64,000 bases of DNA from a bacterium (GTDB lineage: Bacteria > Myxococcota_A > Bradymonadia > Bradymonadales > Bradymonadaceae), in the NCBI GenBank assembly GCA_030427705.1, contig JAUIBR010000008.1, forward strand, positions 62,001 to 126,000. Reading direction: 5' to 3'. The notes below the pieces were generated by a model that saw only the letters and a list, made by a program, of their open reading frames with translations, searched no databases and was not told the origin of the DNA. The position numbers were made by a program, and so were the translations under genes. Of the stretch, positions 9,609-18,519 are shown in pieces (position 1 is the stretch's first letter; each line of letters opens with the position of its first letter).

Positions 9609-11786
9609 TTGTTGAAGAACCGGGTTTTCATCTTCCTTGTGTGGGGATTGATTTGTCTGAGTACGTCCACGGCGTATGCGGAACATCTCAAGGTTTGGCA
9701 TGCCTATCGCGGCGCTGAACAAGACGCGCTCGAGAAGCTGGTCGACCAGTGGAATCAACAGAATCCTGACAAATCGGTGAAGGTCCTCTCGGTTCCGTAC
9801 GAGGCCTACACCAACAAGCTCACAAGTGCGATTCCGCGAGGAAACGGGCCCGACGTCTTCATCGCTGCCCACGAGCGGGCAGGTGATTGGGCGCGAAGCG
9901 GGTTGTTGGCCAGCTGGCCTGATGGTTCAGCAAACTGGGAGGATTACCACCCGACGACCGTCAAAGCGCTGACCCTCAACGACGGGATTTACGGCGTTCC
10001 GCTCGCCTACAAAAGCTTGGTCCTCTTCTACAATCCGACGTTGGTTCGTGAGGCACCCGGCACGACGGACCAGATGATCGAGACGGCCATGGCCCACACA
10101 AATCGGGTCGAGGGCAAGTACGGGTTGGCGTATCAAGCGACCAATTTCTACATGCACGGGGGTTGGTTGTTTGGATTTGGCGGCCGGATCTTCGACGACG
10201 AAGGCAATGTTGTTCTGGATGATCCCGGAAACATCAAGTCTGCGCAGTTCGCCTACGATCTGGTCAATGTGCATCACATTGTGCCTGAGGAGGCGACCGG
10301 CGTTCTGGTCAGCCAGCTCTTCAACGACGGGAAGGCAGTGTTCGCCATCAATGGTCCGTGGTTCCTTGGTGAAATCAAGGAAGGCACACCATTCAAGATG
10401 GCTCCACTTCCGCGAGTATCGGCGACCGGCGAGCCAGCACGGCCGTTTCTTACGGTCGAGGCGGCGTTTGTTTCGAAGTTCAGCCCGAACCCCGACGATG
10501 CTCGAGCGTTTGCGAAGTTCCTGGCAAACACAGAGTCGTCTGCAATCCGCGCAAATGAAGGCAAGCAGCCTGTTGCCACTTTGGACGCCTACAAGCACCT
10601 AACGGTCGAGACGGCCGAACGACTGCGAGTCTTCCGAAAGCAGCTCGATGCCACGGTGCCCATGCCGAATGACCCCAAGATGCGCAGTGTTTGGGAGCCG
10701 GCCGAGCAGGCGATGCGCCAGGTTATGCGCGGTGCAGCCACGCCCGAGGTCGCATTCAAAGCGGCGGATCGACGCGTCGAAATCTTCACTCGCCCAGCAC
10801 CACAAAAGGCTGACCCGACCGCGACAATCATCTTCTTTGGGATTCTGCTGCTCGCGCTCGCCGGCTTCGTCTTCCACCGCAATCGAGGCACTGACCTCTG
10901 GGCACGGATGCGAAAGAACAAGCCGGCCTACGTGTATGTCGCGCCAGCGATGATCGCGATGGTTGTCCTCGTTGTGACCCCTTTCGTTGTGGGGTCTGCA
11001 GTCAGCTTGTTCGCGCACAGACAGGGCGAGTTTACATTTGTGGGCCTGAGTAACTTCGCGGACATTTTGATGTCCAAAGACTTTGGGCTCACTGACCCAC
11101 TCAGCTTCTACTACACCCTTGTTGTCACCGTGCTGTGGACGGTCACCAACGTGTTCCTGCACGTCACGATCGGTCTCGGCCTGGCGATGATCCTGCGCAA
11201 TAAATGGGTCAAGATGCGTGGTATTTACCGCGTCTTGCTCATCGTGCCATGGGCCGTCCCGAACTACATCACAGCCTTGATTTGGCGCGGCATGTTCCAC
11301 AAGCAATTTGGCGCCATTAACGGGATTCTGACGTCGCTTGGAGTCGAACCGGTAAGCTGGTTCAGCCAGTTCTCAACCGCATTTGCAGCTAACCTATCGA
11401 CCAATGTTTGGCTCGGATTCCCGTTCATGATGGTCGTGACGCTGGGTGCGTTGCAGGCCATCCCACGTGACCTCGAAGAGGCGGCAGAAGTTGACGGTGC
11501 CAATCGCTGGCAGCGATTCCGTCATGTGACGCTTCCGCTGCTACGCCCCGCGTTGGTCCCGGCGATCGTGCTGGGAACCGTGTGGACGTTCAACAGCTTC
11601 AATATCATTTATCTGGTTAGTCAGGGTGAACCTGATGGCGGTACCGAGATTCTGATCTCGGAAGCCTATAAATGGGCCTTCGCCCGGCAGGAGCAGTACG
11701 GATACGCGGCAGCCTACGCGGTCCTGATCTTCTTCGTGTTGCTGATCTACTCAACCTTCACCGGGCAGCTTAAGACGGACGACTGA
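9609..11786 (+). CDS. ABC sugar importer: substrate-binding protein fused to MalF-type permease
   Basis: 725 residues. Residues 1-24 form a signal peptide (AYAEH). About 25-395 is a maltose-type extracellular solute-binding domain (VWHAYRGAEQDALEKL, PDVFIAAHERAGDWA, INGPWF). A membrane segment at about 403-420 leads to a MalF-like permease (about 435-725) with the EAA loop EEAAEVDGANRWQRF at about 625-640, which docks on the ATPase. Binding protein and permease are normally separate, so this tethers the receptor to the channel. The start is TTG at 9609 or 9612, set by GAGG at 9601-9604. It overlaps the next permease by 1 bp. No MalK-type ATPase gene lies nearby, so the ATPase must be encoded elsewhere. 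Confidence 0.88.
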   Translation: MLKNRVFIFLVWGLICLSTSTAYAEHLKVWHAYRGAEQDALEKLVDQWNQQNPDKSVKVLSVPYEAYTNKLTSAIPRGNGPDVFIAAHERAGDWARSGLLASWPDGSANWEDYHPTTVKALTLNDGIYGVPLAYKSLVLFYNPTLVREAPGTTDQMIETAMAHTNRVEGKYGLAYQATNFYMHGGWLFGFGGRIFDDEGNVVLDDPGNIKSAQFAYDLVNVHHIVPEEATGVLVSQLFNDGKAVFAINGPWFLGEIKEGTPFKMAPLPRVSATGEPARPFLTVEAAFVSKFSPNPDDARAFAKFLANTESSAIRANEGKQPVATLDAYKHLTVETAERLRVFRKQLDATVPMPNDPKMRSVWEPAEQAMRQVMRGAATPEVAFKAADRRVEIFTRPAPQKADPTATIIFFGILLLALAGFVFHRNRGTDLWARMRKNKPAYVYVAPAMIAMVVLVVTPFVVGSAVSLFAHRQGEFTFVGLSNFADILMSKDFGLTDPLSFYYTLVVTVLWTVTNVFLHVTIGLGLAMILRNKWVKMRGIYRVLLIVPWAVPNYITALIWRGMFHKQFGAINGILTSLGVEPVSWFSQFSTAFAANLSTNVWLGFPFMMVVTLGALQAIPRDLEEAAEVDGANRWQRFRHVTLPLLRPALVPAIVLGTVWTFNSFNIIYLVSQGEPDGGTEILISEAYKWAFARQEQYGYAAAYAVLIFFVLLIYSTFTGQLKTDD

Positions 11787-12622
11787 TGCGACAGCCAAAG
11801 CCAACAACCGTCTTCGCCGCGAACGCGTTTTTGATCGTGATGTGTGCCATCACGCTCTATCCGGTGCTGTGGGTTGTGAAGATGGCGCTCTCGCCTGGGC
11901 AGTCGTTCTCGATGAGCGGCAATCCATTCCCGACCGAGGTCACGTTCGACAACTTCATCCATCTTTTCACCATGGACGATGGGTTGTTCTGGCGGCAGCT
12001 GTTCAACTCCGTTGTCGTCAGCCTGGCGACGACCGTTGTGGGGGTCGTGCTGGCCTGCACCGCGGCCTACGCATTCAGCCGATTCCGGTTTCCTGGGCGA
12101 AAACTCGGCCTCGCGTCGCTGCTGATTACGCAGATGTTCCCAGGTGTGGTGATGGCGATCCCGCTCTACATTCTTCTGGATGAAACGGGACTTTTGAACT
12201 CGTTGACCGGGCTTGTTCTGGTCTACTCAACGTCTTCGGTCCCGTTCTGCGTTTGGATGCTCAAAGGCTACTTCGACACGATTCCAAAGGACCTCGAAGA
12301 AGCAGCAATCATGGACGGCGCAAGCCAGTGGGTCATCTTCACGAAGGTCATCTTGCCGTTGGCAAAACCCGCGATTGTTGTCACCGCGTTGTTCAGCTTC
12401 ATGACGGCTTGGAACGAATTCATCCTCGCTGCGACGTTCCTGTCAGACAGCTCCGCGTTCACCCTTCCCGTCGTGTTGCAAAGCTTCGTAGGCGACTACA
12501 GCACGCAATGGGGTTACTTCGCGGCCGGCGCGATTATCGTCTCCATCCCAGTGATGGCGCTGTTCTTCAAGCTGCAGAAGTTCTTGGTAGGTGGCCTGAC
12601 AGCCGGTGCGGTCAAGGGCTAG
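11786..12622 (+). CDS. MalG-type ABC sugar permease
   Basis: 278 residues with six hydrophobic segments, the first at about 10-32. The EAA loop is clear (EEAAIMDGASQWVIFTKVILP, about 170-190), matching the MalG/carbohydrate uptake CUT1 family. Translation is coupled to the upstream fusion gene by the TGATG overlap. Together the two proteins would form the heterodimeric channel of a di- or oligosaccharide importer; the sugar is not evident. The 3' end overlaps the convergent kinase gene by 4 bp. Confidence 0.9.
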   Translation: MRQPKPTTVFAANAFLIVMCAITLYPVLWVVKMALSPGQSFSMSGNPFPTEVTFDNFIHLFTMDDGLFWRQLFNSVVVSLATTVVGVVLACTAAYAFSRFRFPGRKLGLASLLITQMFPGVVMAIPLYILLDETGLLNSLTGLVLVYSTSSVPFCVWMLKGYFDTIPKDLEEAAIMDGASQWVIFTKVILPLAKPAIVVTALFSFMTAWNEFILAATFLSDSSAFTLPVVLQSFVGDYSTQWGYFAAGAIIVSIPVMALFFKLQKFLVGGLTAGAVKG

Positions 12623-15600
12623 GCAGGCGCCAGCATTCGAATCATCTTTTCAGGGGCGACGACTTCCTCGGCAGCGAGCACATCGCACGCTTCCTGACAG
12701 ATACGGTCGCCACGTTCTCCGCCAACTAACTCGCCGAGCCGGAAGCGGGATGCAGCTGCCCAGTGAGATAGGTCTGCATTGGATGACGCCACGTCGGCTT
12801 GGCTGTAGAGCTCGATCGCGACTTCCTTCTGACCACGAGCGTTCGCGATCTCTGCACGCAAATGCAGTACCTGACCGTGCGTCCACTCCCACTTCATGGA
12901 TTCGAGCTTCTTGACCGCTTTGCTCGCCGATTTCAGGTCACCAGCGCCGATGCATGCACGAGCACGTGTCTCCAACGCAATGGCGTTCGCGACCTGAGTT
13001 TCCAACAGCAGCGACTTCTTCAATGCGCTCCAATCGTCATCGATAGCGGCTTTCGCGGCGGCTCCGTTGCCGTTGTAGAGCGCAGTGTTGGTCTGCCCCA
13101 GCATGTGCCAGAAGTGCTGCAGGTGAAATCCACGACTGGTCCAGCTCTCGATGCCTTTCTTCGTTTGCTCCAACCCAAATTCGGGATTGTCATCAGCAAG
13201 GTGCCCCAGATAGCTCCACAGCCGCATGCCCGCTACGTGCATGAAGTCGTTGGCTTCCTCGGCTTCAGTTAGAAGCGAAGACACGGTCGACTTCAACATG
13301 CGGAACTCACCGAGCGGGAACTGGCAGAACAACATGTAGAATCGACAGTTTGCGATCTCCCAAGCCGCGCCAGCGCCAGCCTCTTCGAGTACCTCAGCTG
13401 AACGTTGGAATTTCCCAAGGGCAGGGCGCATTCGACCCGACATATAGTCAATGAAGCCATCACAGAAGATATGCCAGGACTCCATGTTCGGACCCAGGTC
13501 GTGGTCCCGAACTAGGGTTTCACATTGGTCCAATAGTGGTTTGGCGCGGTGCCGTGTTCGAGGCGCGGTGCTTTCGTGCACTGCCTGCAATGCGATGGAG
13601 CGCATGATAGGTAGCGGTGCGCCCGAGTCGAGTGACTCCAAGACGTTCACCAACTGATAGTATGCGCCCAACTTCACATCGATCGTGGCCATTAGATTCG
13701 CTGCAGTGAACAGCGTATCGAGCCGAATCTGCAGCTGTGAATCGAGCGGCTGCGTGGAGATGGTGAAGTCCAACCCACGCCACCACAGCTGCGCCTTCAT
13801 CTTAACGATGCCTGCCAAAGCAGCATTGTCGGACGACGGTGTCGGCGCCTCCACTCGACGCAAAACGTCGTACAGCAGCGCCTTTCCGCGTTCGAACTGA
13901 CCCGACCGAATCATCTGTTCTGCAGCTCGACTGGTCAGTCCAACACGTTCTTGCTCGTCTGAAGACTCCGCGGCCTTCAAGTACGCTTCCGCCGACTCCG
14001 AACCGCGCGCCAGGTGGGCATGGACCGAACCCAACGATGACCAGATAGACTTGGTCTGCTGAACGTTCCAGTCGTTGCGCAGCGCAAGCGCCTCCTGGTA
14101 CAGGCGCGCAGCGCGGTCGAACGCGAAGATGGTCTGAGCCTGCTTGGCAGCTTCCAAGCTGTAGTCAGCAGCCTTCTCGAATTCGTCGGCACTCTTGAAG
14201 TGGAACGCCAGCCGTTCCCAATCGTTCTTATCGCGACGCTCCAAGAGGCGACCGATTCGCAAGTGGTGTCGCTTACGGGAATCGATCTCCAAACCGTCTC
14301 GGACCGTTTCGCGAATGCGGTCGTGGTACGTCTCAAAGGACTGGCTTGACCCCTGAGTTTTGATCGTAATCAGGCGTTCATTGCGCAACAGCGTGATGCT
14401 CTTGGGCGCATCTGCCTTGATATAGGCCGCTTCTCTGGCCACCTGCCGGTCAATTGGTTGACCAGCGATCGAAATCACCTCAAGTAGCGTCCGTGCATCC
14501 TCAGGCAGCCGTTCGATTCGGTCCGAAAGCACATCCGATAGCGATGAGGATTCGCTCGTAGACGCCTTCGTATGACGGGCGAGGGTATCGATGAAGAACG
14601 GGCTGCCTTTGGCCTCTTTCTGAATCAACTCGACAGAATTCGAGGATGGTTCTTCACCCAAGACCTGCGTAATCAAATCGCGAGCTTCCTGTTCAGAGAA
14701 CTCACTCAGAACAAGGTCCCGCGTCTCGACACGGTGCTCGACAAGGGCCGCCCTGAATTCGGTGATGAACACGCTGTCCGCGTGGTTATCGCGATACGTG
14801 GTAACCAGCATCAAAGGCGGCGCACCGGGCGATTTGAAAACTTCGTTCAGCAGCTGTGCCGAGTCACGGTCACCCCATTGGACATCGTCGATGAAGAGCA
14901 CGACGTCGCTCATCTCGCACAACTCATGGAGCAATGCGCGCAACGTCGCGATGGCGCGTCGCTTCACCAGTGCACTGTCTTCGTTCTTATCGATGTCGTC
15001 GTCTTCATCCCGAACCATATCGCGGATGGCCGGAATTCGCCGTAGGACAGGGAACAGGCGAACCAGGGCGTCGAGGTCGCCTTCCACCAGCTGAAGTGGG
15101 CTGGGCGACTGCTCATTTTTCAGCGACTCGGCGAGGTGGTCGATGACGCTGTCGACGGCTTTATACGGGACGGATTCGTTCTCGTAGCATTTGCCATCGA
15201 GCAACATGACCTCGTCGCCAATGCGGTCAAAAAACTCAGTCGCCACGCAAGTCTTTCCGATACCGGAAGGCCCGATGATATTGATGACCTGCGGAGTTTT
15301 TGCATGGCGCATGTCAAAGAGGGCCCGATCCAGCTCTTTGAGCTGCTCGGCTCGGCCAACGAATGGTGGGGCCTCCAGGAAATCTGCGCGACTATCGGAC
15401 CAGATATTCGCGGATCCCACACCTAGCCGCCGCAAAATCGATTCGCCGCTAGGCCTCGCCTTCGGGTCGGGATCGAGCAGTTCGCAGCAAAGCTCCACCA
15501 ACTCCGGCGGAGAGCCGTCAGGGAACCGCTCAGGCTTGGGCGGCCCGGTCGTATGCTTGCGCAACAACAGCTGCACCATCGTGTCGCCATCGACCGGATA

Positions 15601-16371
15601 CGTTCCAGTCATCGCTTCGAAGAGCATGACCCCAAAACTGTACCAATCGCTGGCCTCGGTGACCGCGGTTGAGCCGGTTTGTTCCGGCGACATGTACAGC
15701 GGTGTGCCCAGAATCGGGACGCCATTATCACTCGGTGCGTTTGCGATCGCTCGCCGACTGCTGGGGGTGAGGTCCGCAACCATCCCGAAGTCCAGAATCA
15801 CGACCCGTCCGTCTTCGTCCACGAGCACGTTCGGGGGTTTCAGGTCGCGATGTAGCTTCCCGCTCTCATGCAGAGCATGGATGCCCTCAGCCAATTGCCG
15901 CGTGGCCGAGAGCATCTTTTCGACATCCAAACTAAACGGTTTGAACGCATGGATATCGGGCGAAGTGATGCGCGAGCCGTCATCCTCCAACGTCTCGATG
16001 TCCGCGATGCTGACCGAACCAAACTCGCGAGTTCGCGCCTCGGTCTCCGCATCGACACCACGCACGTACTTGAGGAAATGTTGGCCATGAACTAGCTCCA
16101 TGGCGAACAACCAATCGTCCCCGTCGTTTAGAAGTTCGTAGAGTTGAACCAGGTTTGGGTGGCTCAGGCGAGTGAGGGAGCGAAACTCCTTTTTAAATCG
16201 AAGCAACGTGCTGGCACGGGTTTCGTGCAGCACCTTGATCGCCACGACGTCACGCCGCTCGCGGTCCAAAACCTCGTAAACATCACCAAACCCGCCAGCA
16301 CCAAGAGGACGACGAACCTCAAAACGGTCGTCGAACGCGCCTTCCCTCAATGTGGGTGTGGGGATGTTCAC
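12619..16371 (-). CDS. Ser/Thr protein kinase fused to AAA-type ATPase and TPR region (PknK-like)
   Basis: An N-terminal Hanks-type kinase has all key motifs: glycine loop GAGGFGDV, VAIK lysine, HRDLKPPN catalytic loop (about residue 174) and DFG. A P-loop ATPase follows (Walker A GPSGIGKT at about 365, Walker B LFIDDVQWGD), resembling the AAA_16/MalT-like module. The long C-terminal half (about 750-1250) is helical and TPR-like. This kinase-AAA-TPR layout is common in myxobacterial signalling and typically couples a scaffold to phosphorylation. The frame is open back to 16701, but its first 100 codons run through a minisatellite that reads as low-complexity KNQEP and through the divergent promoter region. 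I therefore prefer a TTG/GTG start at 16374/16371; GTG at 16452 is another option. The true start is uncertain. Confidence 0.85.
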   Translation of the reverse strand: MNIPTPTLREGAFDDRFEVRRPLGAGGFGDVYEVLDRERRDVVAIKVLHETRASTLLRFKKEFRSLTRLSHPNLVQLYELLNDGDDWLFAMELVHGQHFLKYVRGVDAETEARTREFGSVSIADIETLEDDGSRITSPDIHAFKPFSLDVEKMLSATRQLAEGIHALHESGKLHRDLKPPNVLVDEDGRVVILDFGMVADLTPSSRRAIANAPSDNGVPILGTPLYMSPEQTGSTAVTEASDWYSFGVMLFEAMTGTYPVDGDTMVQLLLRKHTTGPPKPERFPDGSPPELVELCCELLDPDPKARPSGESILRRLGVGSANIWSDSRADFLEAPPFVGRAEQLKELDRALFDMRHAKTPQVINIIGPSGIGKTCVATEFFDRIGDEVMLLDGKCYENESVPYKAVDSVIDHLAESLKNEQSPSPLQLVEGDLDALVRLFPVLRRIPAIRDMVRDEDDDIDKNEDSALVKRRAIATLRALLHELCEMSDVVLFIDDVQWGDRDSAQLLNEVFKSPGAPPLMLVTTYRDNHADSVFITEFRAALVEHRVETRDLVLSEFSEQEARDLITQVLGEEPSSNSVELIQKEAKGSPFFIDTLARHTKASTSESSSLSDVLSDRIERLPEDARTLLEVISIAGQPIDRQVAREAAYIKADAPKSITLLRNERLITIKTQGSSQSFETYHDRIRETVRDGLEIDSRKRHHLRIGRLLERRDKNDWERLAFHFKSADEFEKAADYSLEAAKQAQTIFAFDRAARLYQEALALRNDWNVQQTKSIWSSLGSVHAHLARGSESAEAYLKAAESSDEQERVGLTSRAAEQMIRSGQFERGKALLYDVLRRVEAPTPSSDNAALAGIVKMKAQLWWRGLDFTISTQPLDSQLQIRLDTLFTAANLMATIDVKLGAYYQLVNVLESLDSGAPLPIMRSIALQAVHESTAPRTRHRAKPLLDQCETLVRDHDLGPNMESWHIFCDGFIDYMSGRMRPALGKFQRSAEVLEEAGAGAAWEIANCRFYMLFCQFPLGEFRMLKSTVSSLLTEAEEANDFMHVAGMRLWSYLGHLADDNPEFGLEQTKKGIESWTSRGFHLQHFWHMLGQTNTALYNGNGAAAKAAIDDDWSALKKSLLLETQVANAIALETRARACIGAGDLKSASKAVKKLESMKWEWTHGQVLHLRAEIANARGQKEVAIELYSQADVASSNADLSHWAAASRFRLGELVGGERGDRICQEACDVLAAEEVVAPEKMIRMLAPA

Positions 16372-16459
16372 CAATTTGGTGCCACCATCTTTGTCATTTA
16401 ATGGCTGATAACCTAACCCATTACCGGAGTTTGGCCAATAATACAGGTACACTGTAACT

Positions 16460-16545
16460 GGTTCTTGGTTTTTGGTTCTTGGTTTTTGGTTCTTGGTTCT
16501 TAGTTGTTGGTTCTTGGTTTTTTGTTGTTGGTCGTTGGTTGTTGG
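16460..16545 (-). repeat. GGTTCTTGG minisatellite, left arm
   Basis: Degenerate tandem copies of GGTTCTTGGTTTTT units on the plus strand, decaying to GTTGTTGGTCGTTGG at the right. It is the reverse complement of the array at 16650-16720, so the two arms face each other across about 105 bp between the kinase and phosphopantetheinyl transferase genes. Confidence 0.8.
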
Positions 16546-16649
16546 CACACGGATGACTGGCAGCAGTGCATTCCATCGAGTAGGTTGGTCGAAAACTGAA
16601 GCAACCCCAAAGCTGTAAGCTGGCAGAGAACCTCTCACGGTTGCTCGAA

Positions 16650-16720
16650 GAACCAAGAACCAAAGACTAAAAACCAAGAACCGATTTGAACCAAGAACCA
16701 AAGACTAAAAACCAAGAACC
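16650..16720 (+). repeat. Two perfect 33-bp direct repeats (minisatellite, right arm)
   Basis: Positions 16650-16682 and 16688-16720 are identical, with a 5-bp spacer (GATTT). Each is built from AACCAAGAACC and AAAGACTAAA blocks. The only usable start of the next gene (TTG at 16686) lies in the spacer, so the second copy is translated. Confidence 0.92.
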
Positions 16721-17384
16721 CATTGATCTTTGGTTCCATGAGTTCGACGAAGGCGCGATCGCAGATCACATTGAGACCGCGTCACTCGATACCGTCGAAC
16801 TGGCTCGGCATCAGCGGTATCTGCGCGAGCAAGACCGCGTCCGGTTCGCTTACACGCACCATTTAAAACGCCAAATTTTGGCATCGTATCTGGAATGTAA
16901 CGCCGCAGATGTCCTCATCGAAGTCGACGAACATGGCAAACCGCATGTTGACCGGTTTGAGTTCAACATGTCCCACACTGATGGAGCATTCGCGATGGTC
17001 GTCGCGACGGACGTTCCGGTAGGTGTGGATGTTGAGCGGTCAAATCGGCGAACCGATTTCGAAGCAGTCGCAGGGCGGTATTTTTCGGACCAAGAGTGGC
17101 CTCCGGATTCCGACGAAACCGATGTGCGAAGACGTCACTTCTTTGATCTGTGGGCGCTGAAGGAAAGCTATATCAAGGCGCGCGGGCTCGGCCTGAAGAT
17201 ACCCCTAAAGTCGTTTGCTTTTTTGGGCGCCTTCCCCGAGTTCAAACCACAATTGGATGAAGTAGGGCAGCAGGATGATTGGCACTTTCATCTGGAACGA
17301 AAAGACCACCTGCATGTTGCGGTGGCCTGTCCAGAATCGTTCATTATTGTGCGGCAATCGGTGGCGCGTTTCCTAACTTCTTGA
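16686..17384 (+). CDS. Sfp-type 4'-phosphopantetheinyl transferase
   Basis: 232 residues. It would move phosphopantetheine from CoA to a conserved Ser of carrier proteins. The family's metal-binding GVDVE (residues 113-117) and WALKESYIKA (156-165) are intact, as is the upstream GKPHVDRFEFNMSHTDG region. Length and the N-terminal LWF motif fit the Sfp/Gsp group. The probable clients in this window are the free ACP at 42881 and the ACP domain of the polyketide synthase at 43116. The start is odd: a TAA at 16668 closes the frame, and the only near start is TTG at 16686, inside the minisatellite and without a ribosome site. ATT at 16722 is the alternative. The 3' end overlaps the convergent gene by 41 bp. 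Confidence 0.88.
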   Translation: MNQEPKTKNQEPIDLWFHEFDEGAIADHIETASLDTVELARHQRYLREQDRVRFAYTHHLKRQILASYLECNAADVLIEVDEHGKPHVDRFEFNMSHTDGAFAMVVATDVPVGVDVERSNRRTDFEAVAGRYFSDQEWPPDSDETDVRRRHFFDLWALKESYIKARGLGLKIPLKSFAFLGAFPEFKPQLDEVGQQDDWHFHLERKDHLHVAVACPESFIIVRQSVARFLTS

Positions 17385-17835
17385 GGTCCTTTTTCAGGGC
17401 ACGAGCCGACTGGTTCATCTCGTTTTTCAACCCCGTGGTGAGGTCGGCCTTGGTTTTCAGGTCGCCGGCGATGGACTGCAGCGTGTCGAACTCGCCGGAC
17501 ATGCGGACCGCAATCTTTGGTGCCTTCGACCATTCGATGGCCTCGGCCATTTCCGCGATCGTCGCACATTCCTTCTTGGCTTCCTGGATACCCTTGTCCA
17601 ACCGCTTCAATGCAGCCTCAAGGTCTTTGTCCTTGCCTTTGAAGTTGATCAGACCCTTGAGCTCGCCGCGAATGACTTCAACTTTCGCAGATAGCTTGCC
17701 GTAAGCTTTGCGAATCTTCTTAACGTCCTTCTTGTCGATCGCTGGCTGTTCTTGCGCGGGCTTGTCCTGTGCGTTCACAGGTGCGGCCACGACCAGCATC
17801 AACGCAGCGAACGCTGCCGAGATAAACCACTTCAT
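17344..17835 (-). CDS. Exported helical protein of unknown function
   Basis: 163 residues with a signal peptide (MKWFISAAFAALMLVVAAP, cleavage after VNAQ). The mature part is Lys/Glu/Ala-rich and predicted almost wholly helical, coiled-coil-like (KKDVKKIRKAYGKLSAKVE, LEAALKRLDKGIQEAKKE). It is probably periplasmic. I do not recognise a family. The 3' end overlaps the convergent phosphopantetheinyl transferase gene by 41 bp. Confidence 0.7.
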   Translation of the reverse strand: MKWFISAAFAALMLVVAAPVNAQDKPAQEQPAIDKKDVKKIRKAYGKLSAKVEVIRGELKGLINFKGKDKDLEAALKRLDKGIQEAKKECATIAEMAEAIEWSKAPKIAVRMSGEFDTLQSIAGDLKTKADLTTGLKNEMNQSARALKKDLKKLGNAPPIAAQ

Positions 17836-17895
17836 TCCTACTCCTCTTGCGCCACAGCAGAAGTGTAGAAATTCCCCACACGGATCGCAACTTGT

Positions 17896-18447
17896 CTAGC
17901 GGCTTTGGTCGATGACGGCCCGGAACTTCGCAGGCTTTTGTTCGGCACCGCATTTCATTCGGCCATAGGCGACCGCGCTATACGCCCCGCGTTTGGCCTC
18001 CATGATGTCGACGGTGGTCGCGAACGAACGGTCCGGGAAACACTTCGTGCCGTTGGCCAACGTAATCGAAAGCTGACCCACAGGTGGTTTGCCCTCCTGT
18101 TCGATGATCTGAAGTTTCATCGCATGCCGCGCCTTCACCTTCTGATCGAAGGCCATGTCTTCCCCGGAGATTTTTGTAACGGTCGGGACCGCACCGATAT
18201 CCAAGAGTTTGCCTTGAATCGCGCCTGCCATGTCCTCGCCTTCGTAGGCCACGAACCACTTGGATTCGGGCCCTCGGCCATCCTCGCCAAGTTCGCTGCC
18301 ATCGCCCTCAAGCTCAAACTCGGTCAGCTTGAGCGCGCTGGACACAACGGACTCCTCTTCACCGCCGGCTTCGGCAGGTTGCTTCGCTTCCTCTTTCGAG
18401 CAAGCGCACAGGAAGAGCACCAGAATCAGATACAACGATCGCTTCAT
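17896..18447 (-). CDS. Small lipoprotein of unknown function
   Basis: 183 residues. The signal peptide ends in lipobox LCAC (Cys16). An acidic linker (AEAGGEEESVVSS) precedes a compact domain of about 125 residues with two Cys (NGTKCFPDR and GRMKCGAEQ) that could pair in the periplasm. There is no known motif. It lies 60 bp upstream of the exported helical protein and in the same direction, so the two may be co-transcribed. Nothing seen in 18448-18519. Confidence 0.7.
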   Translation of the reverse strand: MKRSLYLILVLFLCACSKEEAKQPAEAGGEEESVVSSALKLTEFELEGDGSELGEDGRGPESKWFVAYEGEDMAGAIQGKLLDIGAVPTVTKISGEDMAFDQKVKARHAMKLQIIEQEGKPPVGQLSITLANGTKCFPDRSFATTVDIMEAKRGAYSAVAYGRMKCGAEQKPAKFRAVIDQSR

Positions 18448-18519
18448 ATCGACTCCTTCGCGTACTGAGCGTACGGCACCATAAACTTCAGATGTAAGTA
18501 CGACCCCGTCCGTTACATT

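Noticed and set aside
16452-16701. N-terminal extension of the kinase
   Set aside because: The first 100 codons cross the minisatellite and the divergent promoter region and read as repetitive KNQEP; a later start is more likely.
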